This document shows positions 11,345 through 23,734 of a DNA stretch of 64,000 nucleotides, one piece after another. The stretch comes from Eucommia ulmoides. Its lineage: Eukaryota; Streptophyta; Magnoliopsida; Garryales; Eucommiaceae. The DNA is taken from contig CM028328.1 in NCBI GenBank assembly GCA_016647705.1, positions 39,036,501-39,100,500 on the forward strand. Direction: 5' to 3'. Numbering within the stretch: position 1 is the stretch's first letter; every line of letters starts with the position of its first letter. The translations under genes and the position numbers were made by a program. The notes under the pieces were generated by a model. It worked only from the letters and a program-made list of their open reading frames with translations, made no database searches and had not been told where the DNA came from.

Positions 11345-12626
11345 CTAGTCTTGAGGTGGTGGAGGTGGATAGTATGTGTAGAAATTATTAGTGAACTGAG
11401 TGAAGGATCCTATGAGGGTATCAAACCGCTCATCCCCATGATGTGCATGGGTGTCAAAATGGTTTGAAAGATCATCCATTCTCCCTTCAATGCGATTAGT
11501 CATATCATCCATTCTCCCTTCAAACCTTGTGCTCATGTTTTCCATACGAGTAACAAGATCATTATAGTTGAAGTTCAGAGCATTGGAACCTTCTCCAACT
11601 TCAAAAGTTGAAGTTCCACCGGTTTGAGGTGGTACGTCCTCCATTTCATCATTTTCCTCTTCTTCTTCTTCTTCTTCTTCTTCTTCCACATTTTCAGCAC
11701 CCCTTGATAAGCATCGGCATGCCTTAGTTCCACCGGAACATTTGTGAGTGCAAAACCAACGACTTGGTGATCGTCTTATCTATTCCATTTTTGAAAACGA
11801 CCATTGACAAATTGATAACCCATTTTCAACACGGTTGAATGGTTAAGAATTTCATGACGAGTAATGATAGAAGACGGAATTTCATTTTGGAGTGGGACTT
11901 GGAAATGATTGAATATGGAAGTGATAGCGATTCTATAAGGCAAAGAGCCTTTGGTTTTGTTCTTTTGAGCCAACATATACTTTCCAATAACAAATGCAAG
12001 ATCAATGTTAGTGTTGTCAAGAAAGCTTTTTAGAAGGAAAAATCGAATAAAGTAATATGAGCTCTACTTCCGGCTCTAGGCACAATGGAGTAGTTGATTA
12101 TAAAGTAAATCAAACGAAATTCAAGTGGTAAATCGGCTACGAAATTACGAATACCGGGACAGAAATGTGGTCCACAAAGAGTAGCCAAGACATTCCATTG
12201 ATTGAAATTTAAGTGGTTTGACAACCAATTGTTATTGATCTTGGGTTTAGTATTTCTTCTAGGTAAATGAAATATACTAGCAAGAAGGCTATTACCAAAA
12301 TAGATTTGAACACCATTCACATAGGAAGTGTAAACACCACGTTCATAAACAAGATTCACATAGAACATTTGGACAAGAACATAATATAGTGGTGATAAAA
12401 TACCAACAAAATCATCCCAACCGGCATGATTTAAATAGGTATGAGTATGAATATTGTGATTTGAAAAAGATTCAAAATCAACAGGACGACCGGGGATTAC
12501 CTTACGGTGAGAGAAATCAAAGCAGAATTGTTTCTCATGTTCGGGACGTGAGAAATGATAGTTGTCGAATGGAATAACCGGGACTGCCTCTTGTTCCTGA
12601 TTTCTCCTTGATCTCCTTGGTGCCAT
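11345..12626 (-). pseudogene. Extra ORF of a Copia element, plant-transposon-protein domain
   Basis: The N-terminal part (12626-12030, 198 residues) begins MAPRRSRR and contains PGRPVDFESF, a Trp-rich middle, a YVNGVQIYF segment and an LP.EFRLIYFII stretch. This resembles the widespread plant domain annotated as putative plant transposon protein. The product continues in another frame at about 11976-11776, then in a third frame at 11689-11345. There it has a run of Glu, repeated RMDDM/RIEGRMDD heptads (coiled coil) and a Pro-rich end. Two frameshifts make it non-functional. It lies between RNase H and the 3' LTR in sense orientation, as in Copia elements with a third ORF. The domain's function is unknown. 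Confidence 0.6.
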
Positions 12627-13289
12627 TGCTTCAACTTCTCAAGAACACAAGAATTCAACCTAGGGTTTACACAATTTCTCAAACACTCTCAAGATATATC
12701 AAGGTTTGCCTCTTCTTAAGGGTAGGAATGAAGTGATGTGAAAATACTTGTTTATATAAGTAAGGAATTCGGACAAAACAAACCCTAACTATTAAGATTT
12801 GTAATAAATTCAAACACACTGTTTTCCACCCGTTAGGATAAGTAGTCAACTACTTATCCATAATGTAGTCGACTACTTATGCAGTAACATTTTCAGCAGG
12901 TAGTCGGCTTAATCCGTTTCTTGTTTTATGCTCTAATTTGATGGATTTAATCACTATTTAGTCTTTGTATGTTTTTTTTTAGTATATATCAATCCTAATT
13001 AATTTAGAATTGATCAATATTACTTATAACTAAATTTCGTTTTTGCCTCAAGGATTCAAGTATATCAAAATTAGATTTTTGATCACTTTGAAGAACATGG
13101 TTTTGAAATCATTTTAAAAACATTTTAAACACATCAAATATATCAGTGAAACACCATTTAAAATATTTTAAATCAAAAAAGTAATTTTTCAAAATTTATA
13201 ACATTTTTAATTTCAAGTATGAATTTTTGAAAATTTCATCACTTCAAATCATCTTTTTGTCTCATCATACCTAAGCCACGTAATATTTT
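12627..13289 (-). other. Copia spacer between RNase H and extra ORF
   Basis: AT-rich, no gene. It contains the near-palindrome around 12837-12860 and an AGTCGACTACTT word at 12873. The stretch 13060-13240 is dominated by short A/T words such as ATTTTAAA. Confidence 0.5.
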
Positions 13290-13747
13290 TTAAAATTGTT
13301 CTTCCCCAAGAGGTTTAGTAAAGATATCGGCTAGTTGATTATTAGTGTTATCACATAAGATTGGAATACAACCAACATTAATACCGAAATCTCTCAATTG
13401 TTGTTTTATATATAGCACATGTGTACAACAATTTCCAATCGCGATATATTCGGCTTCGACCGTGGATAATGCAACCAAGTTTTGTTTCTTGCTTGACCAA
13501 GAAACCAATGCGTGTCCTAGAAAGTGACAAGTACCACTAGTGCTTTTACACTCGACTTTGCAACCGGCAAAATGAACGTCAAAATAGCTAAGCATGTCAA
13601 AACAATTATTTTTAGGATACCATAAGCCTAAATCACATGTACCAAGCAAATATCGAAAAATACGTTTAACGACAGTTAAATGTGATTCTTTAGGACAAGA
13701 TTGAAAATGAGCACATAGACAAATATTAAACATGATATCCAGTCTAC
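13290..13747 (-). pseudogene. Copia RNase H fragment with internal deletion
   Basis: The minus strand encodes the end of reverse transcriptase (RLDIMFNICLCA) and RNase H (CKSTSGTCHFLG, LVSWSSKKQN, STVEAEYIA), ending ADIFTKPL. Between CDNT and NQLADIF about 45 residues usual in Copia RNase H are missing, in frame. The 5' side is cut at about 13747, where the truncated Athila-like right LTR begins. It is the pol end of the Copia copy whose LTR is 9643-10989. Confidence 0.85.
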
Positions 13748-14715
13748 TTTCCTATTTCTTTTCCTCTCCTATCCTCTTCCATTCGACCATTAGAGCTCAT
13801 TTAGGGTTAGGATATTTTAGAGAGAGTTTTAGAGAGTGTTCAACCAATTTCGAAGGAGAAGAACACGTTGCGAAAAAGGAGAAGCGATCCCGAAGAGTTT
13901 TTAGTGACAAATCTTCGGACTACGGCTAAGTTTCTTTCATTTCTTCTTTATTTTCTTAACTTCAGTAAGTTGTTAAGCATGTTTAGCTCGTTTTTTCTTG
14001 TATAAACGGCTATGGCCATGAGCTAAACGGATTTTGTTTAGGGATTAATAATATTTATGAAAATGTTGTTTGTTTGAGTTTGTGTTTCGTTTATGGTTAT
14101 TCTTCGCTATTTGATTGTGTTTGCTGTATTATTATGTTTATATTAGATAGATATATTGAGAATACAAGGTTTGACACTCGGGAGAGGTAACCCCGAATTC
14201 GGACTAGGTTAAACACAACGCGATGATCCAATAACCAAGGAGAGAGTTGGAAAGTATGCAATCAATGACGTTGGGGCGAGACCCATATGATATAGTGTCG
14301 TTAAGACGTTGAGAGGGATTTTTTCGTTGACGCAAAGTCACATATTCACTCTTCTTACACTCGGGAGAGGTGGTGAGTGAGTTTACGATACAGATATTGT
14401 CGGATAGGTCGAACGCCGTTATTGTAAACTAAACGAGACCAAACACGTTTTTGTAAATAAAGTTAATCCCTAGGAAATATTTTCCCTAAACATCTCAATA
14501 TAAAATTAATATAATTAGATTAATTAACTTAGTATTAGTATTAATCAATTATAAACATATTTTTACCGCCTAGATAAAATTAGGTTATGATAATCGCGAT
14601 ACTCGATAATAATCTCAACCAATCCTTGTAGAGACGATAACTCTACTCTTTCCACTCTACTAAAACTTGACCCGTACACTTGCGGTGAAAGTGGCGATGT
14701 AATATTCTGCCACCA
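13748..14715 (+). repeat. Right LTR of the Athila-like element, 5'-truncated
   Basis: It matches 4822-5789 of the left LTR, with frequent substitutions and small indels, and ends CTGCCACCA at the ATGAC duplication. About 430 bp of the LTR start is missing at the Copia junction. Confidence 0.85.
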
Positions 14716-14720
14716 ATGAC

Positions 14721-15396
14721 CCGGGGAGGAAAATGCATGTTGATCCCTAATCTCGAGCAGAGATCAGTGAAGAGATCATCGAATTGTTTACCATTGTTCG
14801 AGACGATGGCCTTTGGGATGCCAAATCGATAGATCATATTCCTCCATATTAAATCTCATATTTTTTCTTTGGTAATCTGGGCTAAGAGCTCGGCATCCAC
14901 CCACTTCGTGAAATAGTCGATAGCCATGACAATGAATTTTCTCTAACCGATCCATTGAGGGAAGGGCCTAAGAAAGTCGATGCCTAGCTGGGCGAATGGC
15001 CAGGAGTTGGTTATGGGCACTAGTACGATCAGTGGAGCGTAGGGGTGAACAAAAAATCTCTGGCACTTATCGCATTTCTTCACGAACTCACTTGCCTCTT
15101 CTAACATCTTGGGCCAGTAATACCCATACGGGAAGAGTTTTTGGGCCAAAGATCTGCCCCTTGCATGGTTACCACATACCTCTTCATGAACCTCCCTCAT
15201 TACATATTCAGTCTCCTCAGGATGGAAACATCTGGAGTAAGAGCCTGAGAAGGATTTTCGGTACAAGACTCCGTCGAGTACGGTATATCTTGCTACCCAG
15301 TATCTCATTCTTCTTGCCTCAGCCCGGTCGCTAGGTAGGGTACTCCTTCTCTAGATACACTTTGATCGGGTCAAGCCAAGTCAGTTCGTCAATATT
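14721..15396 (-). pseudogene. Tat-type Gypsy integrase, N-terminal and core part
   Basis: The minus strand shows the zinc-binding H-H-C-C region (HEEVCGNHARG ... CDKCQRF), then LGIDFLRPFPQ with the first catalytic Asp, then AIDYFTKWVDAE, then RFGIPKAIVSNNGKQFD. In the last block the second catalytic Asp is replaced by Asn (one G-to-A change). Stops follow FPQWIG and KEKI. Upstream (to 15396) is the linker after RNase H (WLDPIKVYLEKEYP). It continues at 4383-3830 after removal of the inserted element. Reverse transcriptase and RNase H are missing at the junction with Copia DNA at 15396/15397. Confidence 0.85.
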
Positions 15397-15745
15397 TTCC
15401 TTTTTTATGATGACAATTAATTTTGATATTTTCTTCAATAAAAAATGTAACCACACTCCCCCTAAATCCAAGAACGGGTATTTAAACTTATTTAAGCATA
15501 AACATAAAAACATAAGTAAACAATGATAAAGATATTCAATATAATCCCCATAATAACTTCTCCCTTTAATCAATTCAATGCTTAGGCGAACAAATCCTTA
15601 AATATCAACTAACTCATTAAACATCAACTTCAATGCTTAGGCGAATAAATCCCTAAACATCAACTAACTCATTAAACATCAACTTCTCCCCCTTTGTCAT
15701 CTCAAAAAGTTGGGTCGGAGACCCAAAAATATCACTTTACGCATA
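15397..15745 (-). other. Copia non-coding tail with a 55-bp tandem duplication
   Basis: No gene is present. A 55-bp unit is repeated twice at 15576-15630 and 15631-15685 (starting CAATGCTTAGGCGAA) with four differences. CTCCCCCT-type purine tracts lie at about 15453 and 15687. The 5' edge (15400-15480) matches 8355-8440. Confidence 0.75.
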
Positions 15746-15749
15746 CATC

Positions 15750-18700
15750 ATTATGCTTAGCCATATCTAAATCTCGAATATTTTTTATGAATTGATCTTC
15801 CACTAGAGGCTTGGTAAAAATATCGGCAAGCTTATCGAAGATATCAACATATTCATTAGTTACATCCATTTTCATATTGTGATCATGAATAAAATAATGT
15901 CTAATCTCTATGTGTTTAATTCGTAAGTGTTGTGTCTAATTCTTATCTAAGCATATAACACTTTTATTATCATAATAAATAAGGGGTTCCTCCATACATA
16001 TTCCAAAATCCTATAATAATCATACAATTGGTGTTTAATATATAGAATTTGAGCACAAGAATTACCAGCTGCTATATACTCAGCCTCAGTAGTCGATAAG
16101 GCAATTGAATTTTGTTTTTTGCTAGACCAAGAAACTAAAGCATGTCCTAAAAAGTGAAATGACTCGCTTGTGATTTTACGCTCAACTTTGCATTCGGTAA
16201 AATCAACGTCGGAGTAACTAGTTTACTTAAAGTCACTCTCCCTGGGATATCATAATCCTAGGTCACTTTCCCCTTTCAAATATCGAAATATTTGCTTGAT
16301 CGTAGTTAAATGTGATTCTTTAGGACAAGACTGAAATCTAGCACACAAGCATATACTAAACATTATGTCAGGTCTTCCAGCAGTAAGATACAATAAGCTA
16401 CCAATCATACCTCAATACATTTTCTCATTTATGTTTTTGCCTGTATCGTCATTTTCTATTTTTATAGTTATTGCCAGGGGAATTTTGTACTCTTTAGCAC
16501 CATCCAAGTCATACATTTTCAGTAACTCTTTTGTGTACTTGGCTTGATTAACGAAAATCTCTTCTTTGATTTGCTTGATTTGCAACCCAAGAAAGAAGGT
16601 TAACTCTTCCATCATACTCATTTCAAACTCAACCTGCATAATCTTGGCAAACTCTTAACAAAAATCCTCATTAGTAGATCCGAATATAATATCATCATAG
16701 TACTAATAGGATATCAAAATCATTCTGTTTGATAAATAAAATAATATCACTAAGACCCCGTCGAAAATAATTTTCGATCAAATATCAGCTAAGTCTCTCG
16801 TACCAAGCTCGCGGAGCTTGTTTGCACCCATATAAAACCTTCTGAAATTTAAACACATGATCGAGAAGTTTATCACTCTCAAATCCCAATGATTGTTAGA
16901 CATAAACTTCTTCTATTAGAAAGTCATTTAAGAATGCACTCTTTACAATCATTTGATATAATTTAAAACTACGTGAACATGCAAAGGTGAGTAACATTCT
17001 AATAGCTTCTAATCTAGCTGCAGGAGCATAAGTCTCATCATAATAAATTCTCTCTTCTTGATTATAGTCATGTGCTATTAATCTTGCTTTATTCCTAATT
17101 ACCATACATGTTTTATCTTTTTTATTGTGATAAACCCATTTAGTACCAATTACAGGATGGAAGTCAGGTTTAGGAACTAGAGACCACACCTTATTATGTT
17201 CAAATTGAACTTATTCTTCTTGTATTGCAAAAATTCAAGATTCATTAGTTATTGCCTCATTCACATTCTTAGTCTCACTTTGAAATAGAAAAGCAAGATT
17301 AATTATATCTCTAAAAAAGGATCTTGTACTTATACCTTTCTCAAAATTACAAATAATTTCTTTTACCGAATGTCCAGACATTGTCTTTATAACACGTGGT
17401 AAAGTCATCTCCTATTCTTTTGGTTCCTCATTTTGTGGTTCATTTATCGTATCTTCTCCTTGGTTTTGATTATTTTGTGTACCTGAATCATCATCATCTA
17501 AAACCTTTCTCGACACAAGTGGATCAGATTTCTCAAATACGACATGCATAGATTCTTCCACTACTAAGGTATGTTTCTTATATATTCTATAAACTTTACT
17601 ATCAAAAGCGTACCCAAGGAAAATACCATAATCAGATTTAGCATCAAATTTATCCAAATTATCCTTATCATTTAAGATAAAGCATTTGCAACCAAAAACT
17701 TTAAAATAAGATATATTTGGAGTCTTACCATTCCAAATTTCATAAGGGGTTTTATTAAATCCTTTTCGAATAGAAACTTTGTTTACAACATAGCAAGTGG
17801 TGCTTATAGCTTCGGCCCATAAGTATTTAACAAGACGATTCTCATTCAGCATTGTTCTGGTCATTTCCTGAAGTGTTCTATTTTTCTCTCCATAATGCCA
17901 TTTTGTTGTGACGTTCTTGGTACAGAAAAGTTATGAGTATACCCGTGCTCATCACAATAACTTATTACTTCATCATTTCTAAACTCTCTTCTTCTATCAC
18001 TACAAATGTTAATGATGCAACATTGCTTCTCATTTTGAACACGTTTACAAAACTTAGAGAATATAGAAGCAACTTCACTCTTCTTTGCTAAGAAAAACAC
18101 CCGTGTAAATCTAGAATAATCATCTGCAATTACGAGTGCATAAAATTTACCTCATAAACTCGCAATGGCATTCAAACCAAATAAATCAAGATGCAGTAAT
18201 TCAAGACATCTAGATGTGCATGTGTGCAGCTTCTTCTTAAAAGAAATCTAGGTTGCTTACCTAGTTAACATGCATCATATACTTTATCTTTAACATATTT
18301 TAATGCAAGTAAGCCACATACAAGACTCTTCTTAGACAGATTTAAAATTAACTCCATACTAGCATGCCCAAGTCATCTATACCATAACCAACTATTATCA
18401 GATAATTCATTTAAACATGATAAATTTTGAGAAGATAAGTCATCAAATGAACATATATAAAAAAATTCAAATCATGATGCAACAAGTAATATGCTATGAT
18501 CATGCCCATTCTTAATAATGCATCTATCATGAGGGAAAAAAAATGATGTTATACATTTATCACATAATTGACTAAAGCTCAGCAGGTTATGTTTAAGACC
18601 GTCTACTAAGAGAACATCTTTAATAGTAATAGACCCATTAATGATATTACCCATACCAATAATTTTACACTTTGCGTTGTCTCCAAACATTACATACCTC

Positions 18701-18850
18701 CGTCTTTAAGTGTTAAAGACGTGAATATAGATTTATCACCCGTCATGTGCCGAGGAAAACCACTATCCAGGAATCATTTTTCCATGCCTATCGGTGCTTT
18801 CAAAGCAACCTGCAAGGAGAACCTTAAATAGTTCCTAAGTGGTACCCAAT
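15750..18850 (-). pseudogene. Copia pol remnant: protease end, integrase, RT, RNase H
   Basis: From 18850 downward the pieces are as follows. A protease/pre-integrase part (FPRHMTGD, KHNLLSFSQLCDK; 18470-18780). Integrase (RREFRNDEVI, QQNGIMERK, then TCYVVNKVSIRKG, KVFGCKCFILN and DYGIFLGYAF; 18290-17412). Reverse transcriptase (WSLVPKP, GTKWVYHNK, RLIAHDYNQ, VKSAFLND; 17190-16400). RNase H (LGLWYP, HALVSWSSKKQN, STTEAEYIA, ADIFTKPL; 16330-15770). In the RT motif usually read MDVKSAFLNG the Asp is Ile, so the enzyme is dead. Many stops and frameshifts are present. The lineage resembles SIRE/Tork-type Copia, but I cannot settle which. Confidence 0.85.
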
Positions 18851-18854
18851 CTAA

Positions 18855-20353
18855 GTGGGTTCGATCTTGTTAGTCGGGACAATTTTAATTCATTTAGGAA
18901 CCCAAACTTGTCTGCATTTAAATATTTTTAAAAAGCATTTACTAATAGCATACCCCACAATGTTAAATTTAAAACATTGTTTTAGAAAAGAATTTATGAA
19001 ATCTCTTTTGTTTAAGGTTTTTTTGAAACCCAAATCCAGGTTTATCAAAGATATCTAGTGAACTCCCCAAAAGCATTTTCAGATTATTTTCACCACCCAT
19101 GAATTTGAGAACTATCGAATGTAAATCTGACATTTTGGATTTCAATTCAATGTTTTCATATTTGAATTTTATCACTTGCTTATTAAGTATGTTGATTGTA
19201 CTTTGTAGGGTATTAATTTGAGAACACCGATTTTCATAATCATGTGTTAGTTCTTGATAAATATCAAATAAATCATCGAAATCTAAAGGGAAAGAACTAG
19301 AACATTTTGATACCTCATCTCTAGTGGCCATCAAAGCAAGCATAGATAAAGCGTCATTATCCAATTTTTCTGAGCTACTTCACTCAGAGTCATTGATCTT
19401 AGGTGGCTTTCGTTAATTTCTTCTTACACATCTTTACGTTCTTCTTTTCCTTTTTTTTTATTTGGTTCAGGACAGTCAGATTGGAAGTGTCCATTCTTGT
19501 GACAGTTGAAGCATTCCACATTACTCATTTTAAAAAATTTCTTTCCACAGAATTTTCATTGAGTCATTTTTCTGAAATTTTTCATGAGAAGCGCCATATT
19601 TTTTCTTGCTCATTGTCAAGACTGATGTCATCACTGTCATCTTCTTTCTCATTTTTTTGAACTTTCAATGCCAATGACGCTTTTTTTATGTTTCTTGTTT
19701 TGTCCTCATATCCCCATATAGCCATTTTATGGGTCATTAGGTTTTCAATTAGCTCAGTAATGGTGTAAACTGTGAGATATTTAACTTCCTCTATTACCGT
19801 CACTTTTGGCTCCCATACTTTAGTCAATGATCTCAAAAACCTTTTATACTTTTCCTCCATATTATAAGGCTTTCTGAGTTAACCAAGCTTATTACAGGTA
19901 TTATTGAATCTTGTGTACATTTTCAGAATCGATTCTGTTTCACCCATTCTGAATATCTCAAATTGACGAACTAAGGCATTGATCTTGGATTGCTTCACCA
20001 GATTTGTCCCATCGTGGGTGATTTGCAATATATCCCACATTTCTTTAGTCAATCCATAACTAGAGACCCTGGTATATTCATTAGCATCTAAAGAACAAAA
20101 CAGAATATTAATAACTTGAGAATTAATAGATAGATTTTGTTTATCAGATGACCTCAACTGTTATTTCTTCTTAATCACTTCATTCTCCTTAGGAACGAAT
20201 TGACTATCCTCAATGGCTAGCCACACATCATAATTAGTGGCTTGAAGAAAAACAATAATTCTGTCCTTCTAGAATGAATAGTCATCACCTACAAACAAAG
20301 GCGGATGGTGCATAAACTGCCCCTCATCTAGGGTGCCTATGTGGTGCGCCATG
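18855..20353 (-). pseudogene. Copia gag remnant with CCHC zinc knuckle
   Basis: The minus strand begins MAHHIGT near 20353 and contains gag blocks (LTKEMWDILQITHDGT, FEIFRMGETES, FLRSLTKVWEPKVTVIEE, NLMTHKM). A CCHC knuckle, CFNCHKNGHFQSDCP, lies near 19470-19515. It is followed by a coiled-coil section (19364-18969) ending GGENNLKMLLGSSLDIFDKPGFG. A Trp-to-stop change early on, and frameshifts between the blocks at about 19870, 19580 and 19390, inactivate it. It leads into the protease region without an obvious boundary. Confidence 0.8.
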
Positions 20354-20392
20354 TGATCTTTCTTAGCTAGGATTTTAAGCTAAACGAGCTAA

Positions 20393-20409
20393 ACCAACTC
20401 TGGCACCAA
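20393..20409 (-). other. Copia primer-binding site region
   Basis: On the minus strand the LTR end is followed by ATTGGTGCCAGAGTTGG. This resembles the initiator-Met-type Copia primer site TGGTATCAGAG with two internal changes. Confidence 0.6.
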
Positions 20410-20410
20410 T

Positions 20411-20986
20411 TCTTGGCCCAAAGAGATACCCAAAAGGTAGGGTGAATTGGGTAGTTATCAAATTTTAACAATTAATTCCTTTAAATACAAATAATCAATT
20501 ATCCTAAATAGATTATTATCTTTATACGCAGCAAATATATGTTTAATACTAAATGCACACACAAACACAAGATAGAAAATAAATCAATCTAGTACACAAG
20601 AATTTATCCTGGTTCGGTCAAGCTAATATTGCCTACGTCCAGTCCCCCGAGCTCCACAGAGATTCATGACCCACTAAACCCCTGATTCTTTTACTTGGTA
20701 GGAACCAAACCCTTACAACTCATGACTCTTTTATAGACACAAAATCAACCTTTACAATTTACCCTTTTCACAGGGTAATAATGAACCCCATTTTTTTACC
20801 AGACTAAAGAAAAATCTAACTCACTCTCACTTATCCTTTTCACAGGGAATGATGAACCTTTACAAATCACTCAAAAATAATTTAATTGTAGGATGAATCA
20901 AAACCTAATTCTTTTCAAGAGAGAAGAATAACCCTAATCTTTTTTACAGAAAAAAGATCGAAACCTAGCTATCCTGACTAGACACC
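20411..20986 (-). repeat. Copia 5' LTR, 3' portion
   Basis: It starts on the plus strand TCTTGGCCCAAAG, a one-base variant of TGTTGGCCCA, and continues to the ACACC target duplication at 20982-20986. The other part of the same LTR resumes at 37877. It contains the stem-loop series in inverted form, for example TTACCC pairing with GGGTAA near 20760-20785. Together the two parts make a 2.2-kb LTR. Confidence 0.8.
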
Positions 20987-21865
20987 TATTGAGAATCAAC
21001 GAGCACCATCTAAGGATCCGCTACATGTGTCAATTAGGCCTATTACTAAGGCAAGATCTAAAATATTCAAAGAAGCATTTAATGGATTGATTCAAGAAAT
21101 TTGAGCTAAATCTAAAATGGTGAAGCCCAAATTAGGCCCAAATGACGATTAGGGCCTAGTCCACCTCAACATGGAAAATGAATGGGCTTAAAACGTGAAC
21201 CTGAACGGGCCTAGGATGAGACCCATGAATTTTAGTTTATCTATTTTATTAATTAGTCTTTTAATTTTATTTAAAATAATTTATGAGTTGATTTGTAAAG
21301 CATTAATGCCAAGTAGTCTTTTCCTTTTTTAAACTAGGAGTAGTTAGGAAGTTTATTTCTTTCTTTGACTTTGTCTTCCACATTGTTAGGAATTATCCTA
21401 GATATGTGGCAGCCTATTTTGATTTAAATTATTTATTTGACTTTGTCTTCCACATTGCTAGGGATTCTCCTAGCTATGTGGCAACTTATTTTGGTAGAGT
21501 TGTCTATGGATCTCTTGGCTACAGATTTAAGAGGTATTGTATCCTTGACAAACAGAACTTTGATATTGATTAATATAATTGAGGGGAATTTTCTCTTTAA
21601 GTTCTTCAGAGAAATTTTTTGAACTTATCAAGATTTCTTGTAGCGTTCAACCTCTATATCTTTGGTTCATGATTCTTTATAAGCATTGGGTCAAGATCAT
21701 TTCTTATATCTTTGGTTCGTATTTCGTTCATAAACGTTGGGTCAAGATAATCTATCCAAACTTATGTATTTTTATTTTGTTATAAATCTGAATTTTGTTC
21801 AATCATCTACGAAAAAATCCTAATTTGGTTTCGAGTCTCACTAATCATTGGTGATGTTCGCATCA
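20987..21865 (+). repeat. Left LTR of the CRM-like element
   Basis: This 879-bp LTR starts TATTGAGAATC (expected TGATGAGAATC, two changes) and ends TTCGCATCA. It is 165 bp longer than the right copy, mainly because the right one lacks part of the duplicated AAGCATTGGGTCAAGATCAT / AACGTTGGGTCAAGATAAT segment near 21680-21755. Confidence 0.85.
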
Positions 21866-21867
21866 TT

Positions 21868-21879
21868 TGGTATCAGAGC
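21868..21879 (+). other. Primer-binding site, initiator-Met tRNA
   Basis: TGGTATCAGAGC lies 2 nt after the LTR end. It is the usual 12-nt complement to plant initiator tRNA-Met used by chromoviruses and many Copia elements. Confidence 0.9.
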
Positions 21880-22542
21880 AAAGTTCTAAATCAGGTTTCA
21901 TCTATCCTTTTCCTTTTTATTTGATAATATCTATTCATTCCAAATTTTTTTTTGTTCTTAATAGAATTATATCATCAAATCTAGTTCAACTTTGTTTAAG
22001 GTACTTTGAAATTTTCCTTCTAATCAAATCTGGTCAGATTTCAATCAAAAATACAGTGCATCTTAAGTGCTAGTCAAATCTAGTGTTTTTAAAATAAAAA
22101 AAAAACATTGTTGATTTTTTTTTTAAAAAAAAAAGGGGGAAAAAAATGAAACAAAAAAACAGAAACAAAAAACAAAGAAAGAGAATCAGAAACAAAAAAT
22201 TCCAGTAACCTATATTAAGATTTGATTTCGTCTTGTTCTATTCCATAAGCTTATCCTTTTTGTCCTTCTTGTTCATTTTGCTTTCTTTCCTAAATCTCAG
22301 TCTTAATGAATCGATTTGTTGAGTTTGGATTGCTGTAAGGAAATTCTTGATTAGGGTTGGTTAAGTTCAATAAAGAACTAAAAGAGAAAGCTACGAGTGG
22401 AAAAAGCCAAGAGAGTGTGATATCCTAGGAGGGTAGAAGCCGAATTTGATTGAAACACAAGTATGAGTGTCATTAATCTTGAGGGAAACATGTGAGGAAG
22501 TGTTTGTAAGGTTTACTAACTTTATTTTGCAGGTTATCAAAC
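21880..22542 (+). other. Untranslated leader of the CRM-like element
   Basis: There is no gene. It includes A- and T-runs followed by GGGGG at 22097-22140 and leads to the gag ATG at 22543. Confidence 0.6.
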
Positions 22543-22827
22543 ATGTCTCAAAAAACAAACAAAGGCTTGTCCGATGAAGTACCGGAAGCGATAGACTTTA
22601 CTCTTTTTCAAGTCCATGAACCAAAAGTTTCAACGGTTAGAACATGATTTTATGAAGTGTACGAGAGAATAGACAAAGTTGAGGCGAGTTCACAAAGGAG
22701 ACTGTCACCTAGAGCTCCTAATGTGCAATGAATGGAGAGGAATCTGCCTAAGTATGAATATGAAGATTATTATGGGGATGACCTAAATGAAGAGGATCAC
22801 GTCTCTAATTCAAGCTTGGGCATATTT
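22543..22827 (+). pseudogene. gag N-terminal piece of the CRM-like element
   Basis: ATG at 22543 opens MSQKTNKGLSDEVPEA..., a hydrophilic N-terminus with stops at two points. It continues to SNSSLGIF, where the element at 22828 interrupts it. The reading resumes at 35837 after one copy of the TATTT duplication. Confidence 0.7.
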
Positions 22828-23734
22828 TGTCACACCCCCACCCTGGACCCCTATCGCCCGAGGCCGGGCGTGACGTTGTCATGATGCTACCTAACTAATC
22901 AACCAAGTAGCTACATATATGCGCTACTGTAGTCCCTCCCCAATAATATATATATGAATACCCGGTTCAAAATTTTGGTATATACTGGTCCCAATTATTC
23001 ACAACCAAGAAAAAAAATACTAAAAATACTTGAACATTCCACGGTTCACATCTGACTGGCTTACCTCCAACACGACACTACCTCCAAACTCTACCTAGTG
23101 TCAGTAGTGGACCAACTCCTAGCCGCGGTACCTAAAATCAAAAAAAATTATCGGTGTACTATTATCATAATAAAAACATTTAATGAATCAAGTACAATTG
23201 TTAAATATCAACTTTCAAAATATAGTATTTATAATCACATACCAGGTCAAAAATCCAATTCCCCTGCCACCAATGAAATGAAATAATCTAACGATAATAT
23301 CGTATATCGCATACCATATTTGGAACCAATTTTCCAACTATCACCAATGTAAAGAAATAATGTATTTAAAACACCCAATACAAATATAATATACCGTACG
23401 GAAACCCAGTTTCCCTGTCACCAATGAAATGAACCAATATATATATTTAAAATACCCAATCCAAACATTTTAAATCAACCATCCCAATTATTTTAGATCA
23501 ATCAACCCAAATATTTTAAATTAGCCAGTCCAAATATTATAAATCGACTCGTCCAAGTATTTTAAACCAACCAGACCAACCATCTCGTCACATAATAAAA
23601 GACCCCACACCACTCTCCTATTAGCCATAGGATCGTTTTCACCTCACGATCGGGAGTTGTAACGGTACCGTACCACCCGTAGGATTTACGCTCCTGACAG
23701 GTCAAACCACCCTACAAGACTTTACCTAACAGGT

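Larger units (their letters stand above)
4389..14715 (+). mobile_element. Non-autonomous Athila-like Gypsy LTR element, TSD ATGAC
   Basis: The element starts TGATAGGTG and ends GCCACCA, and is flanked by ATGAC at 4384-4388 and 14716-14720. Removing it, with one duplication copy, rejoins the host integrase reading GTCATCC. It has a 1.4-kb left LTR, a tRNA-Asp-like primer site, a gag remnant, a GGGAGGCAACCC motif and a non-coding tail. No pol remains. The right LTR has lost roughly its first 430 bp at a junction near 13747, and Copia fragments occupy 7672-13747. The two LTR copies differ at many sites, so it is older than the Athila at 24211-34441. Confidence 0.85.
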
